From Mannheimia granulomatis (GTDB taxonomy: Bacteria; Pseudomonadota; Gammaproteobacteria; Enterobacterales; Pasteurellaceae), in NCBI RefSeq assembly GCF_013377255.1, contig NZ_CP016614.1, forward strand, positions 814,501 through 878,500: a stretch of DNA of 64,000 bases, in the 5' to 3' direction. The translations under genes were made by a program, and so were the position numbers. Shown piece by piece: positions 9,664-18,974 of this stretch (the stretch's first letter is position 1; every line of letters begins with the position of its first letter). The notes beneath the pieces are model-generated. The model did not search any database, was not told the origin of the DNA, and was given only the letters and a program-made list of their open reading frames with translations.

Positions 9664-10425
9664 TTAAGAACGAAGCCCAATACCTCGCTGAATAAGATTG
9701 TATGCCACGAAGTATAGCAATATACATAACGAGCTTAAGACAGAAAAGGTGTAGATAAGCGGTACATCACTCACCCCTAAAAAACCATAGCGAAGCCCGT
9801 TAATCATATAAACAATCGGGTTAAATTTAGATACCGTTTGCCAAAAATCAGGTAACAGTGATATAGAATAAAAAACACCACCTAAATAAGTGAGCGGTGT
9901 TAATACGAAAGTAGGAATGAGGCCTACATCATCAAAGGATTTAGCAAATACAGCATTAATTAAACCACCAAGAGCAAAAGCGATAACAGTTAGCAGTAGT
10001 GTTAAGAGGATGATGCTAAAAGAATAAATGTCAAAAGAGACAAAAATCATTGCCACACACATAACTAATAATGCTGATAGACCGCCACGTAACAGGCTAC
10101 CTGAAATATAGCCCCAAATAATATTATGGCTGGAAAGAGGCGAAATTAGCATCTCCTCAAAATCTCGCGTGAATTTGCTCAAGAAGAAAGAGGAGGCGGT
10201 ATTGACATAAGATGCGGTGATTGCCGTCATCATAATTAAGCCTGGGGCGATAAATTGCATATAGCTTACGCCGTTCATTTCACCGATACGCTCACCAATT
10301 AATTTACCAAAAATCAGGAAGTATAGCGTGGTGGTAATCACCGGCGGAACAAGGGTTTGTCGCCAAATACGCAAGATACGGCGGCATTCTTTAAAGGCGA
10401 GGGTATAAAATCCAATTAAATTCAT
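9664..10425 (-). CDS. yadH: ABC-2 type exporter permease (YadH-like)
   Basis: 253 residues and about six membrane segments. The motif FSISLLPDFWQTVSKFNPIVYMINGLRYGFLG is the ABC-2 permease signature region. The N-terminus MNLIGFYTLAFKECRRILRI is typical of YadH. It starts 1 base after the stop of the ATPase gene, so the pair forms one exporter. The substrate is unknown. Confidence 0.88.
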   Translation of the reverse strand: MNLIGFYTLAFKECRRILRIWRQTLVPPVITTTLYFLIFGKLIGERIGEMNGVSYMQFIAPGLIMMTAITASYVNTASSFFLSKFTRDFEEMLISPLSSHNIIWGYISGSLLRGGLSALLVMCVAMIFVSFDIYSFSIILLTLLLTVIAFALGGLINAVFAKSFDDVGLIPTFVLTPLTYLGGVFYSISLLPDFWQTVSKFNPIVYMINGLRYGFLGVSDVPLIYTFSVLSSLCILLYFVAYNLIQRGIGLRS

Positions 10426-10426
10426 T

Positions 10427-11335
10427 TTACTGTGCCATATTCATAAAAAGTTCTTCTAGACGATTTGATTTATTTCGCATGCTTAACACTTCCACCCCTT
10501 GTTGGGCAATTTGCGAAAAGAGATTTGTTAGCCCTTGCTGGCGTTTTACATTGACCTCAAGGGTATTTTCATCCAACCATTTATGCGGATAATTGTGAAT
10601 AACAAGCGGTTGATTTCTATTAGAATATTGCAAATCCAACACAAATACTTCACTTTCCAGTTTTGCCAATAAGGCTTTCATTGAGGTGTTTTCAATTAGT
10701 TCCCCATGCTGAATAATGCCGATATGACGGCAGAGCATTTCTGCTTCTTCTAAGTAGTGGGTTGTGAGAATAATGGTGGTGCCTTGTTCATTTAAAGTGC
10801 GTAGAAAATCCCATAATGAACGACGAAGTTCGATATCCACCCCGGCAGTCGGTTCGTCTAAAATCAGCAATTTTGGGTTATGCATTAAGGCTCGGGCAAT
10901 CATCACTCGACGTTTCATTCCGCCTGAAAGCTCACGTGTGAGGTGGCTACGTTTTTCCCATAAGTCGAGCTGTTTTAACCATTTTTCGGCACGCACTAAC
11001 GCCTCTTTGCGGGGAATCCCGTAAAAGCCGGCTTGCTGCACCAGCACATCAATGACTTTTTCAAATTGATTAAAATTAAATTCCTGTGGCACTAGCCCAA
11101 TTTGTTGTTTTAATTGGACTTTTTGGCTATCTAAATCATAACCAAACACCTTTACGCTTCCGCCGGTTTTATTGACAAGTGAACTGATAATACCAATGGT
11201 GGTCGATTTCCCTGCACCGTTATGTCCGAGTAGGGCATAAAAATCTCCTTGCTCAACGACCAAGTTGATCCCTTTAACTGCTTTCATACCGGTAGGGTAG
11301 ACTTTAACTAAATCAATTAATTCTAATGCTTTCAT
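10427..11335 (-). CDS. yadG: ABC exporter ATP-binding protein (YadG-like)
   Basis: 302 residues. Walker A GHNGAGKST lies near residue 38, signature LSGGMKRRVMIARAL near 137 and Walker B LLILDEP near 158. It pairs with the ABC-2 permease just downstream. The gene begins 10 bases after the dnaX stop codon, so it may be read from the dnaX transcript. Confidence 0.9.
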   Translation of the reverse strand: MKALELIDLVKVYPTGMKAVKGINLVVEQGDFYALLGHNGAGKSTTIGIISSLVNKTGGSVKVFGYDLDSQKVQLKQQIGLVPQEFNFNQFEKVIDVLVQQAGFYGIPRKEALVRAEKWLKQLDLWEKRSHLTRELSGGMKRRVMIARALMHNPKLLILDEPTAGVDIELRRSLWDFLRTLNEQGTTIILTTHYLEEAEMLCRHIGIIQHGELIENTSMKALLAKLESEVFVLDLQYSNRNQPLVIHNYPHKWLDENTLEVNVKRQQGLTNLFSQIAQQGVEVLSMRNKSNRLEELFMNMAQ

Positions 11336-11345
11336 TTCGGTTTAC

Positions 11346-13445
11346 TCATTTTTCTGCCACAGCGCGGATGGTTGATTCATCTATTTGAGCATCAAATGCT
11401 TGGCGTAATAACATTAACTTTTCGTCGGTTAGTAAGGCTGTTTTCGCTTCTTCGGTTAATTGTTTGAAAATAGCTCGGCGAATTTCCAATGGTGTATTTT
11501 TTTCAGCATTTTCACTGATGGATAATTCGTAAGTAAAACCTTTTTCTGCTAATGCCATTTCTAAATTCTTACGAGATTCCGGGTTATCCAAATGCGCCAT
11601 ATTACTTTTTAATACTAAGATAAGATGATTCTCGTTTTGGGACGCTAAATAGCTATTTAAGGCAACTTGACGCGAAAAGCCACCCAAGTTGAGCGAGTTG
11701 GCAATATCGCACCACTTATCTTGCTGGCAAGAAAGATGAATCGTTTTTGCCACCAGTTCGGGTGTGCGTTCTTGTAGAATCGCCTGTTTGATGTCTGAAG
11801 GTTTTTCGCTGGTTTCTTGATTTTCTAATTCGGGGTTTAGCCATGTCCAACGGTAATCTTCATCTTCAACACTTTTAGGGGGAGCGCTATTGGGTGTTTG
11901 ATGAATAATAGCTTGCTGCTGATTTTCAGCAAGACTGATAAAGCGCTCTTGGAGTGAAGCGGTCTGATTTTCTGATTTTTTTGCAACTACTTGAGGAGCT
12001 TTTAACTCAGGCTTTTTTTTTTCAGATTGAACAAGCGTTGCTTGTTGCTTCTGTAATTTTTTACGTGCTTCAAGGGCAGCCATTGCCGGAGATAGCCCGG
12101 AGTTTATCTCATTAGCTTGGAGTGAGCTTTGTGGCATAGAAGATGATACAGAAGCTACTGAAGAAACAGCAGGCTGTAGTTGTGCCGATTTTTCCACAAA
12201 TGGCGGTTTTATTTGCACATTTGAAGATGATTTTTGCTGATTTTCAACAAAACGCTCACGTAACTGGCTAATCTGGCTTGGAGTATCAGATTGGCTTGCT
12301 TGAGCATAATTAGCCTGTTGTAGTGTGTTCGGTTGTATTGTAAGAGGTGCAACCGTTGCCATTTTTTCAGCATTTTTAGGGTGGAAAGCTAAAGCTCGTA
12401 AAATTGTCATTTCTACACCGGCACGTTGCTCCGGTGAGAAAGGTAATTCTTTTTTGCCGTTAAGCATCAGTTGATAGAAAAACTGTACATCCTCAGGCGA
12501 AATTTGTTTGGCTAGAAAATGTAATTGAGTCTCTTCTTGGCTACTGTTTTTGACTAATTGCAAAATTGCAATTTGGTGTAAGGTTTCGGCAATATCACTT
12601 AATAATTGTGTCCAGTCGCCACCTTTCTCAGCTACTTGCTGGATAATTGCCATTGCTTTTTCACCATCGGCAAGTGCAAGAGCTTGTACTAATTCTAAGG
12701 GTTGTTGGTCATCAATCAGCCCTAACATTTGGCTAACAACCGATAGCGTAATGTTGGCGTTGCTCATCGCAATCGCTTGGTCAGTCAGGCTTAGAGAGTC
12801 TCGAATACTGCCTTGTGCTGCTTTTGCCAGTTTAGTAATAGCAATAGCTTCATAAGGAATTTTTTCTGCGTTGAGAATAAATTCAAGATGACGGCTGATT
12901 TGGCTTTGTTCTAAGGCACGCAGATGAAATTGCATACAACGAGAAAGGATCGTAATCGGCAATTTTTGTGGATCGGTGGTCGCGAGTAAGAACTTGACAT
13001 ATTCCGGCGGCTCTTCAAGGGTTTTTAAAAGAGCATTAAAACTATGACGAGAGAGCATATGCACCTCGTCAATCAAATAGACCTTAAAACGTCCGACAGT
13101 CGGTTTATATTGTACATTATCGAGAAGTTCTCGAGTATCTTCCACTTTAGTTCGTGAGGCAGCATCGATTTCAATTAAATCAATAAAACGCCCTTCTTCA
13201 ATGGCTTTGCAATTAGTACATTCACCACAAGGCTCAGCAGTAATGCCGTTTTCGCAGTTTAAGCCTTTGGCGAACAGGCGAGCAATAGACGTTTTACCGA
13301 CACCTCGTGTCCCTGAAAACAGATAAGCATGATGAAGTCTATCCTCTCTTAAACCGTTTTCAAGAGCAGATAGAACATGTTGCTGACCAACCACCTCGCT
13401 AAAGCGTTGTGGTCTCCATTTTCGGGCTAAAACTTGATAACTCAT
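11346..13445 (-). CDS. dnaX: DNA polymerase III subunit tau (gamma by frameshift)
   Basis: 699 residues. Walker A is GTRGVGKTS (45-53), four Cys of the zinc module lie between residues 64 and 79, Walker B is LIDEVHML, and the sensor region is LATTDPQKLPITILSRC. Domain III ends near residue 370. A low-complexity Gln/Ser/Lys linker follows, then the C-terminal tau domains that bind DnaB and the alpha subunit. Tau is the clamp-loader organiser of the replisome. A run of ten A residues in the linker (see separate entry) gives a ready route to a shorter gamma product. Confidence 0.96.
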   Translation of the reverse strand: MSYQVLARKWRPQRFSEVVGQQHVLSALENGLREDRLHHAYLFSGTRGVGKTSIARLFAKGLNCENGITAEPCGECTNCKAIEEGRFIDLIEIDAASRTKVEDTRELLDNVQYKPTVGRFKVYLIDEVHMLSRHSFNALLKTLEEPPEYVKFLLATTDPQKLPITILSRCMQFHLRALEQSQISRHLEFILNAEKIPYEAIAITKLAKAAQGSIRDSLSLTDQAIAMSNANITLSVVSQMLGLIDDQQPLELVQALALADGEKAMAIIQQVAEKGGDWTQLLSDIAETLHQIAILQLVKNSSQEETQLHFLAKQISPEDVQFFYQLMLNGKKELPFSPEQRAGVEMTILRALAFHPKNAEKMATVAPLTIQPNTLQQANYAQASQSDTPSQISQLRERFVENQQKSSSNVQIKPPFVEKSAQLQPAVSSVASVSSSMPQSSLQANEINSGLSPAMAALEARKKLQKQQATLVQSEKKKPELKAPQVVAKKSENQTASLQERFISLAENQQQAIIHQTPNSAPPKSVEDEDYRWTWLNPELENQETSEKPSDIKQAILQERTPELVAKTIHLSCQQDKWCDIANSLNLGGFSRQVALNSYLASQNENHLILVLKSNMAHLDNPESRKNLEMALAEKGFTYELSISENAEKNTPLEIRRAIFKQLTEEAKTALLTDEKLMLLRQAFDAQIDESTIRAVAEK
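12013..12045 (-). promoter_or_regulatory. dnaX slippery A10 run with upstream hairpin
   Basis: On the coding strand GAAAAAAAAAAG spans codons 475-478 (Glu-Lys-Lys-Lys). A -1 shift there gives Lys-Ala-stop within three codons, ending a product of about 480 residues, the expected gamma form. A 6-bp perfect hairpin (ACAAGC, GTT, GCTTGT at 12031-12045 on the plus strand) lies about 8 bases before the run. Shift could occur by ribosomal slippage or by RNA polymerase slippage. Confidence 0.7.
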
Positions 13446-13473
13446 TGGTTTCTCGTGTTACGTTAGAGAGTAT

Positions 13474-13532
13474 GCAAGCGGTCTTTTTTGACAGTTTTTT
13501 TTGCAAATTGTAATGAAAAATCAACCGCTTGT
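13474..13532 (-). terminator. Inverted USS pair after apt
   Basis: GCAAGCGGT (13474-13482) and ACCGCTTGT (13524-13532) are oppositely oriented uptake-signal cores between apt and dnaX, with T-rich and A-rich stretches inside the loop. Such pairs often serve as terminators in Pasteurellaceae. Confidence 0.5.
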
Positions 13533-13538
13533 ATCAGA

Positions 13539-14078
13539 TTAATGACCTTCAAAACTCACTAGGGTAAAGGAGTTAATTCCTTCTTTTTCTAAACGTTCTT
13601 TACCGCCTAATTCCGGTAAGTAGATAACAAATGCGGCATGTTCGACTTTACCCCCTAAACGGCGGATAAGTTTAGCGGTAGCATCAATGGTGCCGCCGGT
13701 TGCCAATAAGTCATCGATCATTAATACATTGTCGTTAGTATTAATGGCATCTTTGTGGATTTCGAGTGTATCTTCACCATATTCAAGGGCGTAGGATTGC
13801 GAAACCACTTCACGTGGTAATTTTTTCGGTTTACGTACCAAGACAAAAGGTACCCCTAATGCAAGGGCTATCGGAGCTCCAAAGATAAAGCCACGTGATT
13901 CGGTTCCGGCAATTTTGGTAATGCCTTTATCTTTAAATTCTGCCACAATAGCATCAATACTTGCTTGAAACGCTGCTGGTACTTCCAAAAGAGAGGTAAT
14001 ATCACGGAAAATAATGCCTGCTTTTGGATAATTGGGAATGGATTTGATCGATGATTTGATTAAATCTAATTGACTCAT
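13539..14078 (-). CDS. apt: Adenine phosphoribosyltransferase
   Basis: 179 residues, normal for Apt. The PRPP-binding motif VLMIDDLLATGGT lies at about 118-130, and ESRGFIFGAPIAL with VLVRKPKKLP matches the adenine-binding and hood regions. It salvages adenine to AMP in the cytoplasm, using PRPP. A monocistronic arrangement is likely, with an inverted USS pair downstream. Confidence 0.96.
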   Translation of the reverse strand: MSQLDLIKSSIKSIPNYPKAGIIFRDITSLLEVPAAFQASIDAIVAEFKDKGITKIAGTESRGFIFGAPIALALGVPFVLVRKPKKLPREVVSQSYALEYGEDTLEIHKDAINTNDNVLMIDDLLATGGTIDATAKLIRRLGGKVEHAAFVIYLPELGGKERLEKEGINSFTLVSFEGH

Positions 14079-14204
14079 TGTTCAACCTATTTTTGTTGTA
14101 ATTTGAAAAATTAAAAAAATAACTGAAAGACTCTATAGAAAAATAGAAGAAATTACAAGGAAAATTATTCGCTATGCCTAGCATAATTTAGTGTGCTGTG
14201 TCTT

Positions 14205-14540
14205 TTATAAACACTTCGCCGGTTTGGGTAATCCTGCAATTTTGGTTGCTTGCTTTGCCGGTCCATCTGGAAATAAGCGTTGTAAATAGCGGCTGTTGCC
14301 TTTTTCTTCACCAAATTTTTGTGCCATTGCTTTTACTAACATGCGGATAGCGGGCGAGGTTTTGTATTCTTGGTAAAAATCACGAACTAACCAAATAATT
14401 TCCCAATGTTCTTCAGTTAACGTAATTTGCTCTTTTTCGGCAATTTTAATTGCCAGTTGTTCTGACCAATCATCTAAATTTTGTAGATAGCCTGAAGGGT
14501 CAGTCGGGTAGTGAATAGTGTTTAATTCAATATAAGCCAT
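14205..14540 (-). CDS. tusE: Sulfur relay protein TusE (DsrC family)
   Basis: 111 residues. The penultimate residue is the conserved catalytic Cys (sequence ends PAKCL), and the body contains DWSEQLA and EEHWEIIWLVRDFYQEY, typical of DsrC/TusE. It accepts persulfide from TusBCD and passes it to MnmA for 2-thiolation of wobble uridine in tRNA. It sits directly after the YccA-like gene, the same neighbourhood as in E. coli (yccA-tusE). Confidence 0.93.
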   Translation of the reverse strand: MAYIELNTIHYPTDPSGYLQNLDDWSEQLAIKIAEKEQITLTEEHWEIIWLVRDFYQEYKTSPAIRMLVKAMAQKFGEEKGNSRYLQRLFPDGPAKQATKIAGLPKPAKCL

Positions 14541-14572
14541 AAAAATAAAAATGCCACATAAAGTGGCATTCC
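14541..14572 (-). terminator. Rho-independent terminator after the YccA-like gene
   Basis: AATGCCAC and GTGGCATT form an 8-bp stem, with a run of T, A and T residues following on the minus strand. It lies between the YccA-like gene and tusE, so tusE probably has its own promoter or receives read-through only. Confidence 0.75.
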
Positions 14573-14585
14573 TTAACCTTTTACA

Positions 14586-15251
14586 TTAGTCATCGTTACC
14601 TAACACGCCAAAGATTTGTAAGAAGCTTACAAACAGGTTGTAGATAGAAACGTATAAATCCACGGTTGCACGGATATAGTTAGTTTCACCACCGTGAATA
14701 ATATTGCTGGTTGCAAGTAAAATTGCACCGCTTGAGAAAATCACAAATAAGCTGCTTAACGCTAACCCTAAAGCAGGAATAGCTAAGAAAATGTTTGCAA
14801 TAATGCCGACTAATAATACGACGAATAGCGCTACCATCATGCCACTGATAAAGCTCATATCTTTTTTAGTGGTTAATACATAAGCCGAACAAGCAAAGAA
14901 AACTAATGCAGTTGCACCAAATGCAAGGGCAACGATATCGCCTAAACCTGCGCCGATATAGCGGTTTAAAATCGGACCTAAGGTATAACCTAAGAAACCG
15001 GTTAAGGCAAATACGCTTAAAATGCCTGCACTACTGTTTGAGGTAGCATTAGTTAGGAAAAGTAAACCGTAGAAGCCTACTAACATGCCCCACCAAGGTA
15101 AGGCCGGTGCATTCATTGTCATAGCTGTGAAAGCAACAACCGCTGAGAAAGCTAGAGTCATAGCCAATAGCATATAGGTGTTACGCAGAACTTTGTGTGT
15201 GCTGATTAATGATTCACTAGTTGAATAGCTGTGAGCTAAACGATTTTCCAT
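14586..15251 (-). CDS. yccA: Bax inhibitor-1 (YccA/FtsH modulator) family membrane protein
   Basis: 221 residues from the ATG at 15251, chosen because AGAAGGAA lies seven bases upstream and because the family starts close to STHKVLRNTYMLLAMTLAFSA. An upstream in-frame ATG would add nine residues without a good ribosome-binding site. Seven hydrophobic segments are visible. In E. coli YccA binds and slows the FtsH protease. The hflK-hflC genes that also modulate FtsH lie in this window about 7 kb away. Confidence 0.9.
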   Translation of the reverse strand: MENRLAHSYSTSESLISTHKVLRNTYMLLAMTLAFSAVVAFTAMTMNAPALPWWGMLVGFYGLLFLTNATSNSSAGILSVFALTGFLGYTLGPILNRYIGAGLGDIVALAFGATALVFFACSAYVLTTKKDMSFISGMMVALFVVLLVGIIANIFLAIPALGLALSSLFVIFSSGAILLATSNIIHGGETNYIRATVDLYVSIYNLFVSFLQIFGVLGNDD

Positions 15252-15446
15252 AAAAATTCCTTCTGTTTTTGTGTTCAAATCGGAAAAGCCGATGGATTCA
15301 TATCTATGGACGATTTTCCATAAATCAAGGTTTAAGTTAGCGATAATTTATTGTAAAGTCAATGCGATTTTTGTGTTAGAGGAGTAAAAAAAATGATTTA
15401 GTTATGTTACACTTAAGGCAAGTCTACTTTTGTTTCTTTGTTGCCT

Positions 15447-15995
15447 ATGAAACTTAATTTTCCAACTTATTTAACACTATTTCGTGTCGGAATGATTCCA
15501 CTTTTTATTGTGGCATTTTATCTACCGACCAAATATGCCCCTGAAATTTCCACTCTGATTTTTTTTATTGCTTCTATTACTGATGCGTTTGATGGCTATT
15601 TGGCTCGTAAATGGAACCAAACCACACGATTGGGGGCATTTTTAGACCCTGTTGCAGATAAGGTGCTAGTCGCAGTTGCCTTTGTGTGTGTAGCGGAATA
15701 TTACCACTCTTGGTGGATTACCATTCCTATCTGCATTATGATTGCCCGTGAAATTATTATTTCGGCATTACGTGAATGGATGGCGGAATTGGGTGAAAGA
15801 GCCAGTGTTGCGGTGTCTATTTGGGGCAAAGTAAAAACCACCGCCCAAATGTTAGCTTTAGGCGGAATGCTATGGCGACAAAGCCCGGCGATGGAAATTT
15901 TAGCCTTTATTTTGCTTTATATTGCTGTAGGATTAACAATTTGGTCGATGTTACAATATTTAAATGCATCAAAAAGCAGTTTATTGAAATCCTAA
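15447..15995 (+). CDS. pgsA: CDP-diacylglycerol-glycerol-3-phosphate 3-phosphatidyltransferase
   Basis: 182 residues from the ATG at 15447 (MKLNFPTYLTLFR, the normal PgsA start; two in-frame TTG codons lie just before it). The CDP-alcohol phosphatidyltransferase motif D-G-x2-A-R-x8-G-x3-D-x3-D is visible as DAFDGYLARKWNQTTRLGAF followed by LDPVADK. It makes phosphatidylglycerol phosphate in the inner membrane. uvrC follows after 34 bases, an unusual but known neighbour pair. Confidence 0.95.
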   Translation: MKLNFPTYLTLFRVGMIPLFIVAFYLPTKYAPEISTLIFFIASITDAFDGYLARKWNQTTRLGAFLDPVADKVLVAVAFVCVAEYYHSWWITIPICIMIAREIIISALREWMAELGERASVAVSIWGKVKTTAQMLALGGMLWRQSPAMEILAFILLYIAVGLTIWSMLQYLNASKSSLLKS

Positions 15996-16029
15996 GCGGT
16001 CAAATTTTTATTATTTTTTGCAAATTCTA

Positions 16030-17862
16030 ATGTTCGACTCTAAATCTTTCCTTACCGATGTACCTCATCAACCCGGCGTTTATCGTATGTACGATAATAA
16101 AGGGGAGATTATCTATGTGGGTAAAGCGAAAGATCTAAAAAAGCGATTATCCAGCTATTTTCGTAGCCAACTTTCCAGCAAAAAAACCGAAGCCTTAGTT
16201 GCCAATATTGCCAATATTGAAACCACCATTACCCATTCGGAAACTGAGGCCCTATTGCTCGAACACAATTATATTAAGGAAAACCAACCCAAATATAATG
16301 TGTTGCTGCGAGATGATAAATCCTATCCCTATATTTTATTAACTAAACATAAGCACCCTCGTTTAACCGCATTTAGAGGCAGTAAAAAAATTGCCGGTGA
16401 ATATTTTGGGCCTTATCCGAATGTGAGTGCAGTGAGAGAAACTTTAAATTTACTGCAAAAGCTGTTCCCGATTCGTCAATGTGAAGATACTTACTACAAA
16501 AACCGCTCACGCCCTTGCTTGCAATATCAAATCGGGCGTTGTCTTGCTCCTTGTGTTGAGGGCGTTTATTCGCAAGAAGAATACGAGCAACAAGTAAATT
16601 TAGTCCGTCTGTTTTTACAAGGGAAAGATCAGCAGGTGATCACCCATTTAGTGCAGAAAATGGAAAAGGCGGCAGAAGATCTGGATTTTGAAGGGGCGGC
16701 TCGTTTTCGAGATCAAATTCAATCGGTACGGGCGGTGCAAGAAAAGCAATTTGTCTCAAACGAGCGTTTGGACGATCTTGATATTATTTCTATCGCTTAC
16801 CAACACGGTATCGCTTGTGTGCATATTCTGTTTGTGCGGCAAGGTAAAGTGCTCGGCAACCGTTCCTATTTCCCGAAAGTACCAAACAATACCGATTTAA
16901 CCGAGTTGGCGGATACTTTTGTCGGGCAATTTTATTTGCAGATGAATCAACATCGTACAATGCCGAATCAAATTGTGATCGACCATAAACTCAGTGAGAC
17001 AGATTCTTTAAGCAAGCTTTTAAGTGAACAAGCCGGCCATAAAGTCACGATTTTAGACAAAGCCGCTCGGGGCGAAAAGCATCGTTATTTAGCCTTGGCA
17101 AAGACTAATGCGATTGCCGCTTTAACTTTACAGCTTAAGCAAGATTCACGGATTCAAAGCCGCTATCAAGCGTTAAAAGAGCTACTGCAAATGGCAGACA
17201 TTAAACGAATGGAATGTTTTGACATCAGCCATACAATGGGAAACCAAACTGTAGCTTCTTGTGTCGTATTTGATGAAAATGGACCACTCAAGTCTGATTA
17301 CCGCCGTTTTAATATAGAAGGTATCACCGGTGGCGATGACTATGCTGCAATGGAACAAGCGTTGTTAAAACGTTACGATCGTGATTTAGAACCGGAAAAA
17401 ATCCCCGATATTATCTTTATTGACGGCGGCAAAGGGCAGTTGAACCGTGCGTTAAATACTTTTGAATCGTTGAATGTGAATTGGGATAAAACTAAACCAC
17501 TGCTAATTGGGGTGGCAAAAGGTGTGGAGCGAAAAGCCGGGCTGGAAACTTTGATTATCAGCAAATGGGATAAAGAAATCCACCTACCGCCTGACAGCCT
17601 TGCCTTACATTTGATTCAACATATTCGTGATGAATCGCACAATCACGCCATCAGCGGGCATCGCAAAAAACGACAAAAAGCCTTTACCGAAAGTGGATTG
17701 GAATCAATCCAAGGCGTAGGAGCGAAACGTCGCCAAGCGTTATTAAAATATTTGGGCGGTATGCAAGGGGTGAAATCAGCCACCTTGGAAGAAATTGAGT
17801 CAGTTCCCGGCATTTCTAAAGCCTTGGCGGAAGTGATTTTTGATACTCTGAAAAATAGTTAA
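16030..17862 (+). CDS. uvrC: Excinuclease ABC subunit C
   Basis: 610 residues. The GIY-YIG nuclease domain is at the N-terminus (PGVYRMYDNKG then IYVGKAKDLKKRL). A Cys-rich segment (RQCEDTYYKNRSRPCLQYQIGRCLAPC) follows, then the UVR motif near residue 205. The RNase H-like endonuclease domain has MECFDISHTMG and IFIDGGKGQL, and two helix-hairpin-helix motifs close the protein. It makes both incisions in nucleotide excision repair. ATG at 16030 is preferred over the TTG four codons earlier, since homologues start MFDSKSFL-like. No clear Shine-Dalgarno sequence is visible. Confidence 0.96.
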   Translation: MFDSKSFLTDVPHQPGVYRMYDNKGEIIYVGKAKDLKKRLSSYFRSQLSSKKTEALVANIANIETTITHSETEALLLEHNYIKENQPKYNVLLRDDKSYPYILLTKHKHPRLTAFRGSKKIAGEYFGPYPNVSAVRETLNLLQKLFPIRQCEDTYYKNRSRPCLQYQIGRCLAPCVEGVYSQEEYEQQVNLVRLFLQGKDQQVITHLVQKMEKAAEDLDFEGAARFRDQIQSVRAVQEKQFVSNERLDDLDIISIAYQHGIACVHILFVRQGKVLGNRSYFPKVPNNTDLTELADTFVGQFYLQMNQHRTMPNQIVIDHKLSETDSLSKLLSEQAGHKVTILDKAARGEKHRYLALAKTNAIAALTLQLKQDSRIQSRYQALKELLQMADIKRMECFDISHTMGNQTVASCVVFDENGPLKSDYRRFNIEGITGGDDYAAMEQALLKRYDRDLEPEKIPDIIFIDGGKGQLNRALNTFESLNVNWDKTKPLLIGVAKGVERKAGLETLIISKWDKEIHLPPDSLALHLIQHIRDESHNHAISGHRKKRQKAFTESGLESIQGVGAKRRQALLKYLGGMQGVKSATLEEIESVPGISKALAEVIFDTLKNS

Positions 17863-17865
17863 GAC

Positions 17866-17912
17866 AAGCGGTGGTTTTTTTGCAAAACTTTGCAATAAAA
17901 CGACCGCTTGTA
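17866..17912 (+). terminator. Inverted USS pair after uvrC
   Basis: ACAAGCGGT followed by GGTTTTTTTGC, and later ACCGCTTGT, form a 9-bp inverted repeat of uptake-signal cores directly after the uvrC stop codon. A likely dual uptake signal and terminator. Confidence 0.55.
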
Positions 17913-17945
17913 GAACCTTAAATTATATTCGATAAGGAGAATACG

Positions 17946-18566
17946 ATGAAACTTTGGTATTCCACCACCAGCCCTTTTGCCCGCAAAGCGATTGCGGTTA
18001 TCAAACACCATCAGCTTGAAGATAAAGTTGAAATGTTGCGTGTAACTACTGCGATGGACCCAAATTCACCCCATAATCAAGATAATCCACTTGGGCGGAT
18101 CCCCGCATTGCAGCGGAACTGTGGGCGTTGGTTATTTGGTAGTTTATTGATTAGCGAATACCTTGACCAAAAGGGCAATAATACGCCGTTGTTACCGACA
18201 GAGGGAAAAGCCCGCTGGAATATTTTAGCATTGCACAATGTGGTGGACGGCATTATGGAAAACACCATGCATACCTTGTTGCAAGAACGTATGAACCGTC
18301 CTGAAAATGAATGGTGGCTTAGCCGCCACGAGCAACTCATGGCACGCAATATCCGTTCTTTTTATCAGCTTGAAGACGCATTAGAAGAATTCGGCACCGA
18401 ATTAAATTTAGGCACACTTTCTGCGGTAGCTCTAATTGACTGGTGGGCGTTCCGTTTAGAAAAACTGGGCTACGATCTTGCAAAAAATCACCCAAATTTG
18501 ATCGCTTGGGCAGCAGAAATGAATGCGAAATATACAGTGTTGGCGGAAACCAAGCCGTATGTTTAA
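17946..18566 (+). CDS. Glutathione S-transferase family protein
   Basis: 206 residues. The N-terminal thioredoxin-like domain starts MKLWYSTTSPFARKAIAVIKHH, with the Ser/Pro region of the glutathione site and LGRIPALQ followed by LISEYLDQK. The C-terminal half is all-helical. Length and motifs match small GstA/YibF-like proteins. AAGGAG lies seven bases before the start. The substrate is unknown. It may detoxify electrophiles or act in redox repair. Confidence 0.85.
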   Translation: MKLWYSTTSPFARKAIAVIKHHQLEDKVEMLRVTTAMDPNSPHNQDNPLGRIPALQRNCGRWLFGSLLISEYLDQKGNNTPLLPTEGKARWNILALHNVVDGIMENTMHTLLQERMNRPENEWWLSRHEQLMARNIRSFYQLEDALEEFGTELNLGTLSAVALIDWWAFRLEKLGYDLAKNHPNLIAWAAEMNAKYTVLAETKPYV

Positions 18567-18572
18567 GCTTTT

Positions 18573-18615
18573 GAAAGTAGCAAATGGGCGATATTAGTTG
18601 CTATTTGCTACTTTC
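18573..18615. terminator. Bidirectional terminator between gst and XRE gene
   Basis: GAAAGTAGCAAAT (18573-18585) and ATTTGCTACTTTC (18603-18615) form a perfect 13-bp stem. The right arm covers the last codons and stop of the convergent XRE gene. Confidence 0.7.
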
Positions 18616-18954
18616 TACTACTTTTTCTAAAAAATCCATTACGGCTTCTTTTTGTAATAACGGCAGTTGTTCCCATTTTTGATTTAAGTCGTTCAACTTA
18701 GCTTCATCTAAAAGCATCTCACTGGGTAAACAATCTTGGAAAAACCAACTGATAGGCGTTTTAAGTAAAATAGCGATTTCAATTAGATGAGCAACGTTGA
18801 TTTTACTTGCTCCCCGTTCGTATCTTGATAATTGCTGCTGCGACAAATCAATATATTCTGCCAATTTTTCGGCGGAATAACCCAACTCTTTCCGCTTTTC
18901 TTGAATTCGTTTACCGATCAATTTATCTGCTTCAACTGCTAATAACTGTGCCAT
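18601..18954 (-). CDS. XRE-family transcriptional regulator
   Basis: 117 residues with a helix-turn-helix at about 14-66: IGKRIQEKRKELGYSAEKLA, then LSQQQLSRYERGASKI. The C-terminal part is a short helical region with no recognisable ligand domain. It is divergent from the lipoprotein-Slam unit, and the shared 151-base intergenic region has four copies of TACTTATTTA. The simplest inference is that it represses or controls itself and the lipoprotein gene. It resembles small XRE regulators of the Haemophilus/Neisseria type. Confidence 0.85.
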   Translation of the reverse strand: MAQLLAVEADKLIGKRIQEKRKELGYSAEKLAEYIDLSQQQLSRYERGASKINVAHLIEIAILLKTPISWFFQDCLPSEMLLDEAKLNDLNQKWEQLPLLQKEAVMDFLEKVVESSK

Positions 18955-18974
18955 TTTACACTCTTTACATAAAA

